Source: Paractinoplanes atraurantiacus (GTDB lineage Bacteria; Actinomycetota; Actinomycetes; Mycobacteriales; Micromonosporaceae). Taken from it: 44,242 nucleotides of DNA. The notes under the pieces are model-generated. The model was given only the letters and a program-made list of their open reading frames with translations, ran no database searches and was not told where the DNA came from. The position numbers were made by a program, and so were the translations under genes. The stretch covers positions 1-44,242 of the forward strand of contig NZ_OBDY01000004.1 in the NCBI RefSeq assembly GCF_900215205.1, written 5' to 3'. How positions within the stretch are numbered: position 1 is the first letter of the stretch; each line of letters starts with the position of its first letter. Positions 1 to 9,506 of this stretch are shown one piece after another.

Positions 1-321
1 GTGGTGCAGGTCGGCCATCAGGAGCATGTTCTCCTCGCCGGTGATCAGACCGTCGACGGCCGAGAACTGCCCCGTCACCCCGATCGCGGCCCGGACCTTC
101 TGCGGATCGGTGGCCAGGTCGTGTCCGCCGACGCGGAGGTCGCCGGCGCCGGGCGAGATCAGGGTGGACAGGATCTTCACGACGGTGGTCTTGCCGGCCC
201 CGTTCGGGCCGAGCAGGGAGAAGATGGTTCCTTCGGGTACGGCCAGGTCGACGCCGTCCAGCACGACTTTGTCGCCATAGGACTTGCGCAGGGCGTTCGC
301 GGCGATGGCGAGTGTGGGCAT
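1..321 (-). CDS. ABC transporter ATP-binding protein (N-terminal part, runs off left edge)
   Basis: The visible 107 residues are the start of an ABC ATPase that would power an exporter at the inner face of the membrane. A Walker A motif GPNGAGKTT lies near residue 40 after a typical opening strand, and the sequence reads on through a Q-loop-like stretch (VTGQFSAVDGL). This wording resembles the DrrA/daunorubicin-resistance subfamily of drug exporters, which is family knowledge and not proof of substrate. The ATG at 319-321 follows a GGAGAAG ribosome site. The GNAT gene ends 66 bp upstream on the same strand, so the two could be co-transcribed. The signature motif, Walker B and any permease partner lie outside the window. 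Confidence 0.9.
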   Translation of the reverse strand, partial: MPTLAIAANALRKSYGDKVVLDGVDLAVPEGTIFSLLGPNGAGKTTVVKILSTLISPGAGDLRVGGHDLATDPQKVRAAIGVTGQFSAVDGLITGEENMLLMADLHH

Positions 322-387
322 GGGAACTTCTCCTCGGTTTCGGGGTGATGAGGGCGCCCGCGGCCAGCAGGCAGGGATTCCTCGTCT

Positions 388-1314
388 TCATGGCAGCTCG
401 TAGAGGTGGGTGCGCCGCAGGGGCCGGAACCCGAGCTGCCGGCGGGCGGCCAGCAGACCGGCGTCGTCGCCGATGCCGGTGGCCTCGATCTCGGTGACGG
501 ACGGATGGACCTCCCGCAGGCGCTGGATCAGGGCGGCGTTGACCCAGAGGCCGACCTGCCGCCCGCGATGCCCGGGAAGCACCGCCGGCCCGTACTGCCG
601 GGCCCGTGACTGTCCCCCGGCGATCGCCACCGCATACGCCGCCACGTCGCCACCCGCCGCGGCCGCGGTCAGCACGGCATCACCGAGCCGGCCCGGCAGC
701 GCATCACGGCCGTGGCCGGGCAGCGCGTCGCGACCGCGGCCCAGCATCCCGTCGCGGACATGGACCGGCAGCCCGTCGCGGACATGGACCGGCAGCCCGT
801 CGCGGACATGGACCGGCATCCCCTCGCGGACATGGCCCGGCGAGACATCGCTGGTGCGGCCCGGCAAGGGGAGCAGGTCCTCGACGCGGAAGGCGGACGG
901 AAGGTCGCCCGTCCACGACGTCAGGCGGTAGCCGGGGTGGTCGGCGTCGACCAGCTCGGACAGCCAGGCCTGGTGGACGTCGCAGTAGGTGAGCAGGTCG
1001 TGGCGCCGGGAGCCGGTGCGGCGGAATCCGTGCCGCCGGCAGAACCCCTCCCCCGGTGATCCCGCGTCCACGCCGGCCAGCAGGCGGCGGCCGCCCGCGT
1101 CGTCGCGGACGGCGGCCAGCAGCCGCGATCCGATGCCGCGGCGCCGCCAGCCCGGCTCGACGGACAGGCTCAGCTCGGCTGTTCCCGGCGGCGCCGGCGG
1201 GGGCAGGGACCACAGGCCGGCCCGCCCCGCCACGAAGCCGCAGGGCGCCACGGCCAGCCATCGCGCGGTGCCGGGCAGGCGTGCCGGCGCGATGTCGACC
1301 ACGATTTCGTTCAT
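388..1314 (-). CDS. GNAT-family N-acetyltransferase with internal 8-residue repeats
   Basis: A 308-residue protein with two acetyltransferase-like halves. The N-terminal half has the acetyl-CoA loop in LSVEPGWRRRGIGSRLL (R-x-x-G-x-G type). The C-terminal half (QVGLWVNAALIQRL...ARRQLGFRP) looks like a second, degenerate GNAT fold. The halves are joined by six 8-residue repeats (HVRDGLPV-like) encoded at 691-834. The acceptor is unknown. I chose ATG 1314 because a possible -35 (TTGTTC) and weak -10 (GATCGT) lie just upstream; an in-frame ATG at 1380 would add 22 residues. It is divergent from the LysR gene at 1443. Confidence 0.8.
   Translation of the reverse strand: MNEIVVDIAPARLPGTARWLAVAPCGFVAGRAGLWSLPPPAPPGTAELSLSVEPGWRRRGIGSRLLAAVRDDAGGRRLLAGVDAGSPGEGFCRRHGFRRTGSRRHDLLTYCDVHQAWLSELVDADHPGYRLTSWTGDLPSAFRVEDLLPLPGRTSDVSPGHVREGMPVHVRDGLPVHVRDGLPVHVRDGMLGRGRDALPGHGRDALPGRLGDAVLTAAAAGGDVAAYAVAIAGGQSRARQYGPAVLPGHRGRQVGLWVNAALIQRLREVHPSVTEIEATGIGDDAGLLAARRQLGFRPLRRTHLYELP
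691..834 (-). repeat. Six 24-bp in-frame tandem units inside the GNAT gene
   Basis: Six consecutive 24-bp units (691-714, 715-738, 739-762, 763-786, 787-810, 811-834) encode 8-residue repeats of the form HVRDGLPV, HVRDGMLG, HGRDALPG. The central units are nearly identical at DNA level and the outer ones have drifted. The unit length keeps the frame. The array separates the two GNAT-like halves. Confidence 0.9.
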
Positions 1315-1442
1315 GGGACCAACGATCGCGGTGTCATCGGCGTCGAACAATGCAAGAGATCGCACCGCCGGATAAGCCATCGGTTATCGTTCCGGCGGAC
1401 CGAGCGAAGGCGGACCGAGCGAAGGCGGGAGGGGGCCGGCCG

Positions 1443-2342
1443 ATGGAGATGCGCGACATCGAGATCTTCCTGGCGCTGGCCGAGGAGCTTCATTTCGGGC
1501 GTACGGCCGAACGGCTCCGGGTCTCCCAGGCCCGGGTCAGTCAGTCGATCAAGCAGCAGGAGCGCCGGATCGGCGGCGCCCTGTTCGAGCGGACCAGCCG
1601 CAGCGTGCGCCTCACCCCGCTCGGCGAGCGGCTGCGCGACCGGCTCGACGCCGGCTACCGCGAGATCCTGGCCGGGATCGAGGAGGCCACCGCCGCCGCC
1701 CGCGGGCAGTCCGGCACGCTGACGGTCGGCACCTTCGACACCCAGTCGCAGCAGATCGCGGCCGCCCTCGACCTGTTCCGGCAGCGGCATCCGCAGTGTG
1801 AGCTGCGGATGCGGGAGATCCTGCCGACCGATCCGTTCGGCGCCCTGCGCGCCGGCCGCATCGATGTCGGGCTGCTCTGGCTGCCCGTCCGCGAGCCCGA
1901 TCTCACCGTGGGGCCCGAGCTGTTCACCGAGTCCCGGGTGCTGGCCGTCGCGCCCGGCCATCCGCTGGCCCGGCGGGACCAGGCCGCGCTGGAGGACCTG
2001 GGCGACTACCCGGTCGTCCAGCCGGACGGGCCCATCCCGGACTACGTGTGGGCGGCGCACACCCCGCCGGTGACGCCGTCGGGCCGGCCGATCCGCCCCG
2101 GAACGACCGTGACCACCCTGGCCGAGGCCTTCTCGGCGATCAGCACCGGCGCCGTCATCAGCCCCATCGGCTCGTTCGCGGCCGTCTCCCGGCGGCGCGA
2201 CGACGTCGTCTTCCTGCCGCTCGCCGACGCGCCGCTTCTGCGGTACGCGCCCGTGTGGCGCGCCGCCGGTGAGACTCCCCTGGTCCGCGCCTTCGTGCGC
2301 GCGGCCGCGGACGCCCTTCAGACGCCGAGCAGCGAACGGTAG
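1443..2342 (+). CDS. LysR-family transcriptional regulator
   Basis: This 299-residue protein has the N-terminal winged helix-turn-helix of LysR regulators (EELHFGRTAERLRVSQARVSQSIKQ compressed to residues about 15-40) and a periplasmic-binding-protein-like effector domain from about residue 90. The opening MEMRDIEIFLALAEELHF is typical of the family. The ATG at 1443 follows GGGAGGGGG at a usable distance; longer upstream frames are non-family sequence. It is divergent from the GNAT gene and converges on the FAD monooxygenase, overlapping its 3' end by 25 bp. A short inverted repeat GATAA-N8-TTATC at 1371-1388 lies in the divergent region and might be its site. The effector is unknown. Confidence 0.92.
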   Translation: MEMRDIEIFLALAEELHFGRTAERLRVSQARVSQSIKQQERRIGGALFERTSRSVRLTPLGERLRDRLDAGYREILAGIEEATAAARGQSGTLTVGTFDTQSQQIAAALDLFRQRHPQCELRMREILPTDPFGALRAGRIDVGLLWLPVREPDLTVGPELFTESRVLAVAPGHPLARRDQAALEDLGDYPVVQPDGPIPDYVWAAHTPPVTPSGRPIRPGTTVTTLAEAFSAISTGAVISPIGSFAAVSRRRDDVVFLPLADAPLLRYAPVWRAAGETPLVRAFVRAAADALQTPSSER

Positions 2343-3655
2343 CGGCGGATGTCGTCCGGCGAGTGCGAGACGCAGCCGATGTAGTTGTCGGGGCGGACCA
2401 GGAACAGGGTCGGCTCGTGGACGTCGTAGATGTCCAGGACCTCGGGGTCGTCGACGCGGTGGGCGCCGTCCGGCAGGTCGCCGCTCCAGGCGAAGGCCAG
2501 CAGCGTGAACTCCGGCCCGCGCAGGAGGTCGAAGATCGGGCCGGGGGCCCGGTCGCCGGCCTGGACCCGGCCGGGGGTGGGGCGGTGGTCGCGCGACAGC
2601 GGGCTGTCCCGGTAGTTCAGGGTGAGCTGGCGCAAGGTCGGGTCGTCGCGGCGCATGGTGGCCTGGCGGTGCAGGCGCGTGGTGATGCCGAGGACCTCCG
2701 CTGCGACCGGGAGGCGCTCCGACTCGTACGACTCAAGAAGCGCAGGTGTTCCCAGCGCGAGTTTCCAGCCGAGGTTGTAGGCATCCTGGATGCCGGTGTT
2801 GAGGCCCTGGCCGCCGGCCGGTGAGTGGACGTGCGCGGCGTCGCCGGCGAGGAAGACGTTGCCGGCGCGGTATCGCGACACCATGCGCATGTTGGCCCGG
2901 TAGAGCGACCGCCAGCCGACGTACGTGAGTTTCAGCCCCACCTCTTCCACGAGCTCCTCGAGGGACTTGTCCGAGGGGGACGCGGTGAGCTGGAAATCGT
3001 CGGTGCCGGGCAGCGGGCACAGGCCCAGCCTCAGCGACTTGCCGTCCTCGCCCGGCCAGACGTGCCAGTTGCCGCGGTCCAGGCCCTCCACGCGGACGTC
3101 CGCGATGATCATCTGCTCGGTCTCGAAGGTCTCACCTTCAAAGGGCACACCCAGGGTTTTCCGTACGGTGCTACGACCGCCGTCCGCTCCGACGACATAC
3201 CGGGCCGTGATCGTCTCGCCGGTGTCGAGCGTGACGTGGACCCGCTCGCCGTCCTGCGAGAGGCCGGTGACGCCGGCGCCGAGCTCGACCGGGACGCCGT
3301 CGGCCAGCAGCTCGGAGGTGCGCCACTGCGGCTGCATGAGCCCGTTCGGATAGGGCACGGCCGCGGTCGGCTCCTGCGGTTCGGCCATGCGCCGGGTCAT
3401 CGTGCCGCCGCCGGGCAGGTGGACCAGCAGCTCCGGGTAGGCGCCGCCGGTGGCGAGGAAGCGGTCGACCAGGCCGAGGTCGTCGAGGATCTCCAGGGTG
3501 CGGGGCTGCAGGCCCTTGGCGCGGGAGCCGTCGAAGAGCTTGGTGTCGCGCTCGACGATACGGAACGGGACGCCGTGGCGCTGAAGGACGCGGGCGAGGG
3601 TGAGACCGGTCGGGCCGGCGCCCACGATTACAGTGAATTTAGATTCAATGAACAT
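2318..3655 (-). CDS. FAD-dependent aromatic-type monooxygenase
   Basis: A 445-residue flavoprotein hydroxylase of the PheA/TetX-like group. It has the dinucleotide-binding GAGPTG at residues 12-17, the VVGADGGRS (DG) motif in the middle and the GD motif VFLAGDAAHVHSPAGGQG further on. These enzymes hydroxylate aromatic or polyketide substrates using NAD(P)H and O2; the substrate here is unknown. The ATG at 3653-3655 has TACGGT (3662-3667) six nt upstream and TTGACG (3686-3691) 18 nt beyond that, so the mRNA is probably leaderless. The divergent TetR gene starts 36 bp away and twin TGAA-N6-TTCA sites cover the start, so TetR repression with induction by substrate or drug is likely. Confidence 0.9.
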   Translation of the reverse strand: MFIESKFTVIVGAGPTGLTLARVLQRHGVPFRIVERDTKLFDGSRAKGLQPRTLEILDDLGLVDRFLATGGAYPELLVHLPGGGTMTRRMAEPQEPTAAVPYPNGLMQPQWRTSELLADGVPVELGAGVTGLSQDGERVHVTLDTGETITARYVVGADGGRSTVRKTLGVPFEGETFETEQMIIADVRVEGLDRGNWHVWPGEDGKSLRLGLCPLPGTDDFQLTASPSDKSLEELVEEVGLKLTYVGWRSLYRANMRMVSRYRAGNVFLAGDAAHVHSPAGGQGLNTGIQDAYNLGWKLALGTPALLESYESERLPVAAEVLGITTRLHRQATMRRDDPTLRQLTLNYRDSPLSRDHRPTPGRVQAGDRAPGPIFDLLRGPEFTLLAFAWSGDLPDGAHRVDDPEVLDIYDVHEPTLFLVRPDNYIGCVSHSPDDIRRYRSLLGV

Positions 3656-3662
3656 GGATTCA
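3634..3662. promoter_or_regulatory. Twin TGAA-N6-TTCA operator candidates for the TetR regulator
   Basis: Two copies of TGAA-N6-TTCA lie 15 bp apart, at 3634-3647 (TGAATTTAGATTCA) and 3649-3662 (TGAACATGGATTCA). The second covers the predicted transcription start of the monooxygenase, its -10 edge and its ATG. Outer GTGAAT (3633-3638) and ATTCAC (3658-3663) also pair. Tandem sites on one helix face are common for TetR dimers. That the neighbouring TetR binds here is inference. Confidence 0.55.
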
Positions 3663-3691
3663 CCGTAGAGCGGACTGATAACCTGCGTCAA
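3662..3691. promoter_or_regulatory. Overlapping divergent promoters (monooxygenase and TetR)
   Basis: Leftward: -35 TTGACG (complement of 3686-3691), 18-nt spacer, -10 TACGGT (complement of 3662-3667), six nt, then ATG at 3655. Rightward: -10 TAACCT (3679-3684), seven nt, then GTG at 3692. The two core promoters interleave in the 36-bp gap, so the polymerases should exclude each other. Both mRNAs would be leaderless. Confidence 0.6.
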
Positions 3692-4264
3692 GTGACGGGA
3701 GTTCGGCAGCAGCAGGCGGCGCAGACGGGCGCCGAGCTCAAGGCGGCCGCCATCAGGGTCTTCGAGCGCACGGGCTACCTGAACGCCAAGATCACCGACA
3801 TCACCGCCGAGGCGGGGCGGGCGACCGGGTCGTTCTACAAGCACTTCGCGAGCAAGGAGCAGCTGCTGCAGGCCCTGCTGGCCGACCTGCTGGCCGAGAG
3901 CGACGTGAGCGCCATGCGTCCCGAGCACAAGAGCGACTTCGCCGACCGCGAGGCGGTCCGCTTCCACGTCGCGGAGTACTGGGAGTTCTACCGCCGGCAC
4001 CGCACGGTGCTGAACGCGTTGCAGCAGGCGGCGATCGTCGACGAGGCGTTCGCCCGCATCGTCGACGAGATGATGGAGCCCGACCAGCACCACCTGGCCG
4101 AACACCTGGTGGGGCTCGACCTGCCCGGCCGGCCGCTCGTGGTGGCGTCGATGTTCGGGGTGCTGGCCCAGGGCTTCGCGGCCGCCTGGTTCGGCAAGAT
4201 CCCGGACGAGGAGGCCATCGAGACGCTGACCGGCTTCATCCACCGGGGCATCGGGGCCTCGTGA
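3692..4264 (+). CDS. TetR/AcrR-family transcriptional regulator
   Basis: A 190-residue regulator with a classic TetR DNA-binding domain in the first 60 residues (ITDITAEAGRATGSFYKHF as the helix-turn-helix). The all-helical ligand domain follows. The start is the GTG at 3692: TAACCT sits seven nt upstream, no ATG is in frame nearby, and the frame further upstream is only the antisense of the monooxygenase. It is divergent from that gene, so it probably represses it and itself. The gene ends before a strong hairpin shared with sdhB. Confidence 0.92.
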   Translation: MTGVRQQQAAQTGAELKAAAIRVFERTGYLNAKITDITAEAGRATGSFYKHFASKEQLLQALLADLLAESDVSAMRPEHKSDFADREAVRFHVAEYWEFYRRHRTVLNALQQAAIVDEAFARIVDEMMEPDQHHLAEHLVGLDLPGRPLVVASMFGVLAQGFAAAWFGKIPDEEAIETLTGFIHRGIGAS

Positions 4265-4282
4265 GAACGCTTCTTGACATGC

Positions 4283-4316
4283 CGAAGGCCGGGCACTCCG
4301 TTGTGCCCGGCCTTCG
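4283..4316. terminator. Bidirectional hairpin terminator between tetR and sdhB
   Basis: A perfect 14-bp stem (4283-4296 with 4303-4316) and a 6-nt loop lie between two convergent genes. The top of the arm is CGAAGGCCGGGCAC. There is no long T-tract, which is usual for actinobacterial terminators. Confidence 0.8.
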
Positions 4317-4328
4317 AGAACGCTGCGC

Positions 4329-5074
4329 TCAGTTGCTGTTGCGCAGGGCCTTGCGGTAGTCGCTGTTCAGGCGGCCGATGAGGTGCAGCGGGATGCCCTT
4401 GGGGCAGACCTGGGAGCACTCGCCCATGTTGGTGCAGCCGCCGAAGCCGGCGTCGTCCTGCGCCTGCAGCATGTCGATGACGCGGGTGTCGCGCTCGGGC
4501 TGGCCCTGCGGCATGAGGCCCAGGTGGGCCACCTTGGCCGCGGTGAACAGCATCGACGAGCCGTTCGGGCAGGCCGCCACGCAGGCGCCGCAGCCGATGC
4601 AGGTGGCCGCCTCGAACGCCAGGTCGGCGTCCTTCTTAGGCACGGGGGTGGCGTGCGCGTCGGGCGCGGTGCCGGTCGGCGCGGTGATGTAGCCACCGGC
4701 CTGAATGATCTTGTCGAAGGCCGTGCGGTCGACGACCAGGTCCTTGATGACGGGGAACGCGGCGGCCCGCCACGGCTCCACGTCGATCACGTCGCCGTCG
4801 GAGAAGTGCCGCATGTGCAGCTGGCACGTCGTGGTGGCCTTCTCCGGGCCGTGCGCCACGCCGTCGATGACCATGCTGCACGCGCCGCAGATGCCCTCGC
4901 GGCAGTCGTGGTCGAAGGCGATCGGGTCGTCGCCCTCAAGGATCAGCGACTCGTTGAGGACGTCCAGCATCTCGAGGAAGCTGGCGTCGGGCGAGATGTC
5001 CTTGACGCCGTACGTGACCATCTTGCCGGCCTCATCGGCGGACGGCTGACGCCACACCCTGACCTTGATGTCCA

Positions 5075-5075
<1 letters not shown>
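4329..5075 (-). CDS. sdhB: Succinate dehydrogenase iron-sulfur subunit
   Basis: This 248-residue subunit passes electrons from the FAD of SdhA to the membrane quinone site. The [2Fe-2S] ligands are in [11 protein letters not shown] with a later Cys in [10 protein letters not shown]. The [4Fe-4S] and [3Fe-4S] ligands are in [12 protein letters not shown] and [14 protein letters not shown]. The order and length match bacterial three-subunit enzymes. Its ATG shares one base with the sdhA stop (TAATG at 5075), which implies translational coupling. It is the last gene of sdhCAB and ends before the 4283-4316 hairpin. Confidence 0.97.
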
Positions 5076-7021
<1,946 letters not shown>

Positions 7022-7023
7022 GA

Positions 7024-7758
7024 TCAATCCACCAATCCGATCGTCACCGCGAACGGCACCGAGAGGTAGCCGACGACCAGCACCAAAGACAGCGCGAGGG
7101 CGCTGAGGCGGGCGATGCGCTCGCCCCGCTGGGTCTGCTGGCCCAGGGTGCGCACGGCGCTCCAGATGCCGTGGCGCAGGTGGAAGCCGACGGCCACGAT
7201 CGACACCACGTAGAAGAGGGTCACGTACCAGCGGCCCGGGGCGAAGTCCTCGGCCACGTTCCGGTACGCCTCGCCGTGCACACCGTTCGGGTTCAGCGTG
7301 AGCGTCGTGAGGTCGAGAATGTGGTAGATCACGAAGAGCAGGACGATCACGCCGCCCCAGCGCATCGTGCGGGCGGCGTAGCTGCCCTGCACCTTGGGCC
7401 GGTGCGCGTACTTCACCGGGCGGGCCTTGCGGGCACGGATCGCGAGCACGGTGGCCGCGTAGATGTGCCCGACGACCGCGAGGGTGAGCCCGCCGCGCTG
7501 GATCCACAGGTACCACTCGTCCGGCAGCAGAGGCGTGCCGATGGTCCGCAGCCAGTGCGCGTAGTGATCGAAGGTCTCCTCGCCAAAGAAGATCTTCAAG
7601 TTGCCGATCATGTGCGCGAACAGGAACAGGACCAGCAGGATGCCGGTGCCCGCCATGAGGAACTTGAGGGCGACCGACGAGCGTCGCCGCGCCTTGTCAG
7701 CCGGGGCCGGGGCCTTCGAGGCCGCCGCCTTCCGGGTCGTAGTCGTATCTACCGCCAC
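7024..7758 (-). CDS. sdhC: Succinate dehydrogenase cytochrome b558 subunit
   Basis: This 244-residue membrane anchor has about five hydrophobic helices, as in the Bacillus-type di-haem subunit. Candidate haem-ligand histidines sit within helices in [25 protein letters not shown] and [10 protein letters not shown]. The N-terminal 25 residues are Ala/Lys/Thr-rich and cytoplasmic. The GTG at 7758 has TACCTT (7766-7771) seven nt upstream and TTAGAC (7790-7795) 18 nt further back, so the sdhCAB transcript looks leaderless. A LysR gene is divergent at 7830 and may control the operon. Confidence 0.95.
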   Translation of the reverse strand: MAVDTTTTRKAAASKAPAPADKARRRSSVALKFLMAGTGILLVLFLFAHMIGNLKIFFGEETFDHYAHWLRTIGTPLLPDEWYLWIQRGGLTLAVVGHIYAATVLAIRARKARPVKYAHRPKVQGSYAARTMRWGGVIVLLFVIYHILDLTTLTLNPNGVHGEAYRNVAEDFAPGRWYVTLFYVVSIVAVGFHLRHGIWSAVRTLGQQTQRGERIARLSALALSLVLVVGYLSVPFAVTIGLVD

Positions 7759-7765
7759 ACTCTGG

Positions 7766-7795
7766 AAGGTAGGAACCTCAGCGCGATTCGTCTAA
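7766..7795 (-). promoter_or_regulatory. sdhCAB promoter
   Basis: On the minus strand, TTAGAC (complement of 7790-7795), an 18-nt spacer and TACCTT (complement of 7766-7771) precede the sdhC GTG by seven nt. The geometry predicts transcription starting at or next to the start codon. Confidence 0.55.
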
Positions 7796-7816
7796 TGCAT
7801 GATCCACGCAGTCATC

Positions 7817-7831
7817 ATAGAGATAGGCTAT
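7817..7831. promoter_or_regulatory. LysR-type T-N11-A box over the lysR start
   Basis: ATAG-N7-CTAT (7817-7820 and 7828-7831) is a perfect dyad with T and A separated by 11 nt, the classic LysR-type recognition form. It can be extended to CATAG/CTATG (7816-7832). It overlaps the ATG of the divergent LysR gene, which suggests autorepression. Binding is inferred. Confidence 0.5.
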
Positions 7832-8753
7832 GAAGGTGCAGCTCCAGCAGCTTCGCTACTTTCTCGCAGTCGAACAAACCCGGCATTTCACCCAAGCGGC
7901 GGACAATCTGGGCGTCTCCCAGCCGACTCTCAGTAAGCAAATTCACACGCTCGAACAGACCCTCGGCGCCCCGCTGTTCGAACGCATCCGGGGCGCGGTG
8001 ACCCTCACGGCGGCCGGCCATACATTGCTGCCGATCGCCCAGCGCATGGTCGCCGACGCCGACGCCGCCCAGGAGGCCGTCTCCGACATCGTCGGCCTGC
8101 GCCGGGGCGAGGTCCGCCTGGGAGCCACCCCCAGCCTCTGCTCGTCCCTGGTTCCCGAGGTGCTGCGCACCTTCAGGACCGCACACCCCGAGATTCAGCT
8201 GTACGTCAACGAGGGCGGCTCCCAGGACCTCATCGAGAACCTGCACGCCCACACGCTGGACCTGGCCCTGATCGTGCAGCCCGAGGAGGGCGTGGACGAG
8301 GCCCTGACGGCCACCCCGGTGCTGCGCGAGAGCCTGGTGGTGGCCTCGGTGGCCGACGGCCCCCCGCCCACGATCCACGCCCAGATCGCCCTGTCCGAGC
8401 TGGAACACACCCCCTTGGTGATGTTCCGGGCCGGCTACGACATCAGAGGCGTCACCCTCGACGCCTGCCGCAAGGCCGGCTTCACCCCCAAGTTCGCCGT
8501 GGAGGGCGGCGAGATGGACGCCGTCCTGGCCTTCGTGGAGGCCGGCCTGGGCGTGGCCCTGGTCCCCAGCATGGTGCTGGCCAACCGCCCCCTGCTGCGG
8601 GCCACTCCCCTGGCCCCGCCCGGCATGCGCCGGACGATCGCCCTGGCCCACCGCAAGAGGTCGGTGCTCCCCCACGCGGCCGAGGCCCTGCGGACCACCC
8701 TCCTCGAACACGTCGCCACCCAGCAGCTGCCGGTAGGCGTACGGCCTCTTTAG
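7830..8753 (+). CDS. LysR-family regulator divergent from sdhCAB
   Basis: A 307-residue LysR protein. The helix-turn-helix is within TRHFTQAADNLGVSQPTLSK and the effector domain runs from about residue 92 (GEVRLGATPSLCSSLVP). The MKVQLQQLRYFLAVEQ opening is family-typical, so ATG 7830 is secure. The gene starts 71 bp from sdhC on the other strand, which makes the sdh operon its natural target. Its stop overlaps the convergent next gene by 4 bp (TTA/TAG). The ligand is unknown; a carbon or redox signal would suit the context. Confidence 0.93.
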   Translation: MKVQLQQLRYFLAVEQTRHFTQAADNLGVSQPTLSKQIHTLEQTLGAPLFERIRGAVTLTAAGHTLLPIAQRMVADADAAQEAVSDIVGLRRGEVRLGATPSLCSSLVPEVLRTFRTAHPEIQLYVNEGGSQDLIENLHAHTLDLALIVQPEEGVDEALTATPVLRESLVVASVADGPPPTIHAQIALSELEHTPLVMFRAGYDIRGVTLDACRKAGFTPKFAVEGGEMDAVLAFVEAGLGVALVPSMVLANRPLLRATPLAPPGMRRTIALAHRKRSVLPHAAEALRTTLLEHVATQQLPVGVRPL

Positions 8754-9457
8754 AAGCGCGACCCTTCCCGCCACGCCTCCCACACCGCCTGATCGCCCTC
8801 CACCGGCGGCGAGGGCAGGCGGCGGTTGAGGATCAGGACCAGCTCCCGGGCCGGGGCCGTCAGGGCGACATCGGCCGGCGCCCTGGCCTCGCGCCACTCG
8901 ATGCCCTCCTTCGCCCGGGTCACGTGCCAGGCCCGATCCGCGTCAGGCGCGATGAACTGCAGGGTCTCCCCGTCCCCGGCCAGGCGGTCGAACATCTCGA
9001 ACGAGCCCAGCAGGTCGGCCACGCCGTCGGCGGCCAGGTCCGGGGCGAGCTCACCGTCCCCGGCGGCGTCGAAGCGGTGCACGACCAGGTCGTGGACCAT
9101 GCGCCGCAGCCAGAAGCCGGCGATCAGGTGTTTCGGCTGCCACGTCCAGACCTGGGTGTGGAAGCCGCGCTCCTCGACCGTCGCGTTCAGCTCGCGCGCC
9201 CCCTCGGCCAGCCACGACGGCCAGGACACCTGGTCCTGCGGTGCGGCGATCAACTCGTACGGCTGCATCTGATCCGTTTTGATGATCAGCGAGGCGTAGC
9301 GATGACCGGTGCCGACATGGGTGACCAGATCTCGGACCGTCCACTCGGGGCAGGTCGGCACGACACGGTCGGCCGGCGACGCGCTGGCCGCCTCGGCGAA
9401 GCGGGCGGTCTCGGTCGCGAGCTCCGCGGCATAACGCGCGGGCGATAGCCACTCCAT
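8750..9457 (-). CDS. Maleylpyruvate isomerase / mycothiol-dependent DinB-fold family protein
   Basis: A 235-residue protein of the actinobacterial family with an N-terminal DinB-like four-helix bundle. It has PEWTVRDLVTHVGTGHRYAS near residue 40 and MVHDLVVHRFDAAG near residue 125, which hold the metal-ligand histidines typical of the family. Characterised relatives use mycothiol as cofactor in isomerase or transferase reactions; no specific substrate can be read here. TAAGGT (9464-9469) lies six nt before the ATG, so a leaderless message is likely. It is divergent from a methyltransferase gene 49 bp away. Confidence 0.85.
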   Translation of the reverse strand: MEWLSPARYAAELATETARFAEAASASPADRVVPTCPEWTVRDLVTHVGTGHRYASLIIKTDQMQPYELIAAPQDQVSWPSWLAEGARELNATVEERGFHTQVWTWQPKHLIAGFWLRRMVHDLVVHRFDAAGDGELAPDLAADGVADLLGSFEMFDRLAGDGETLQFIAPDADRAWHVTRAKEGIEWREARAPADVALTAPARELVLILNRRLPSPPVEGDQAVWEAWREGSRF

Positions 9458-9506
9458 GGCCGGACCTTACCGTCACGCGGGCCTTCGAAGATTTAGCATC
9501 GTCGCT

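Noticed and set aside
3654..3656. ATG as the TetR start
   Set aside because: It is out of frame with the TetR protein; the in-frame GTG 3692 has a -10 at leaderless distance.
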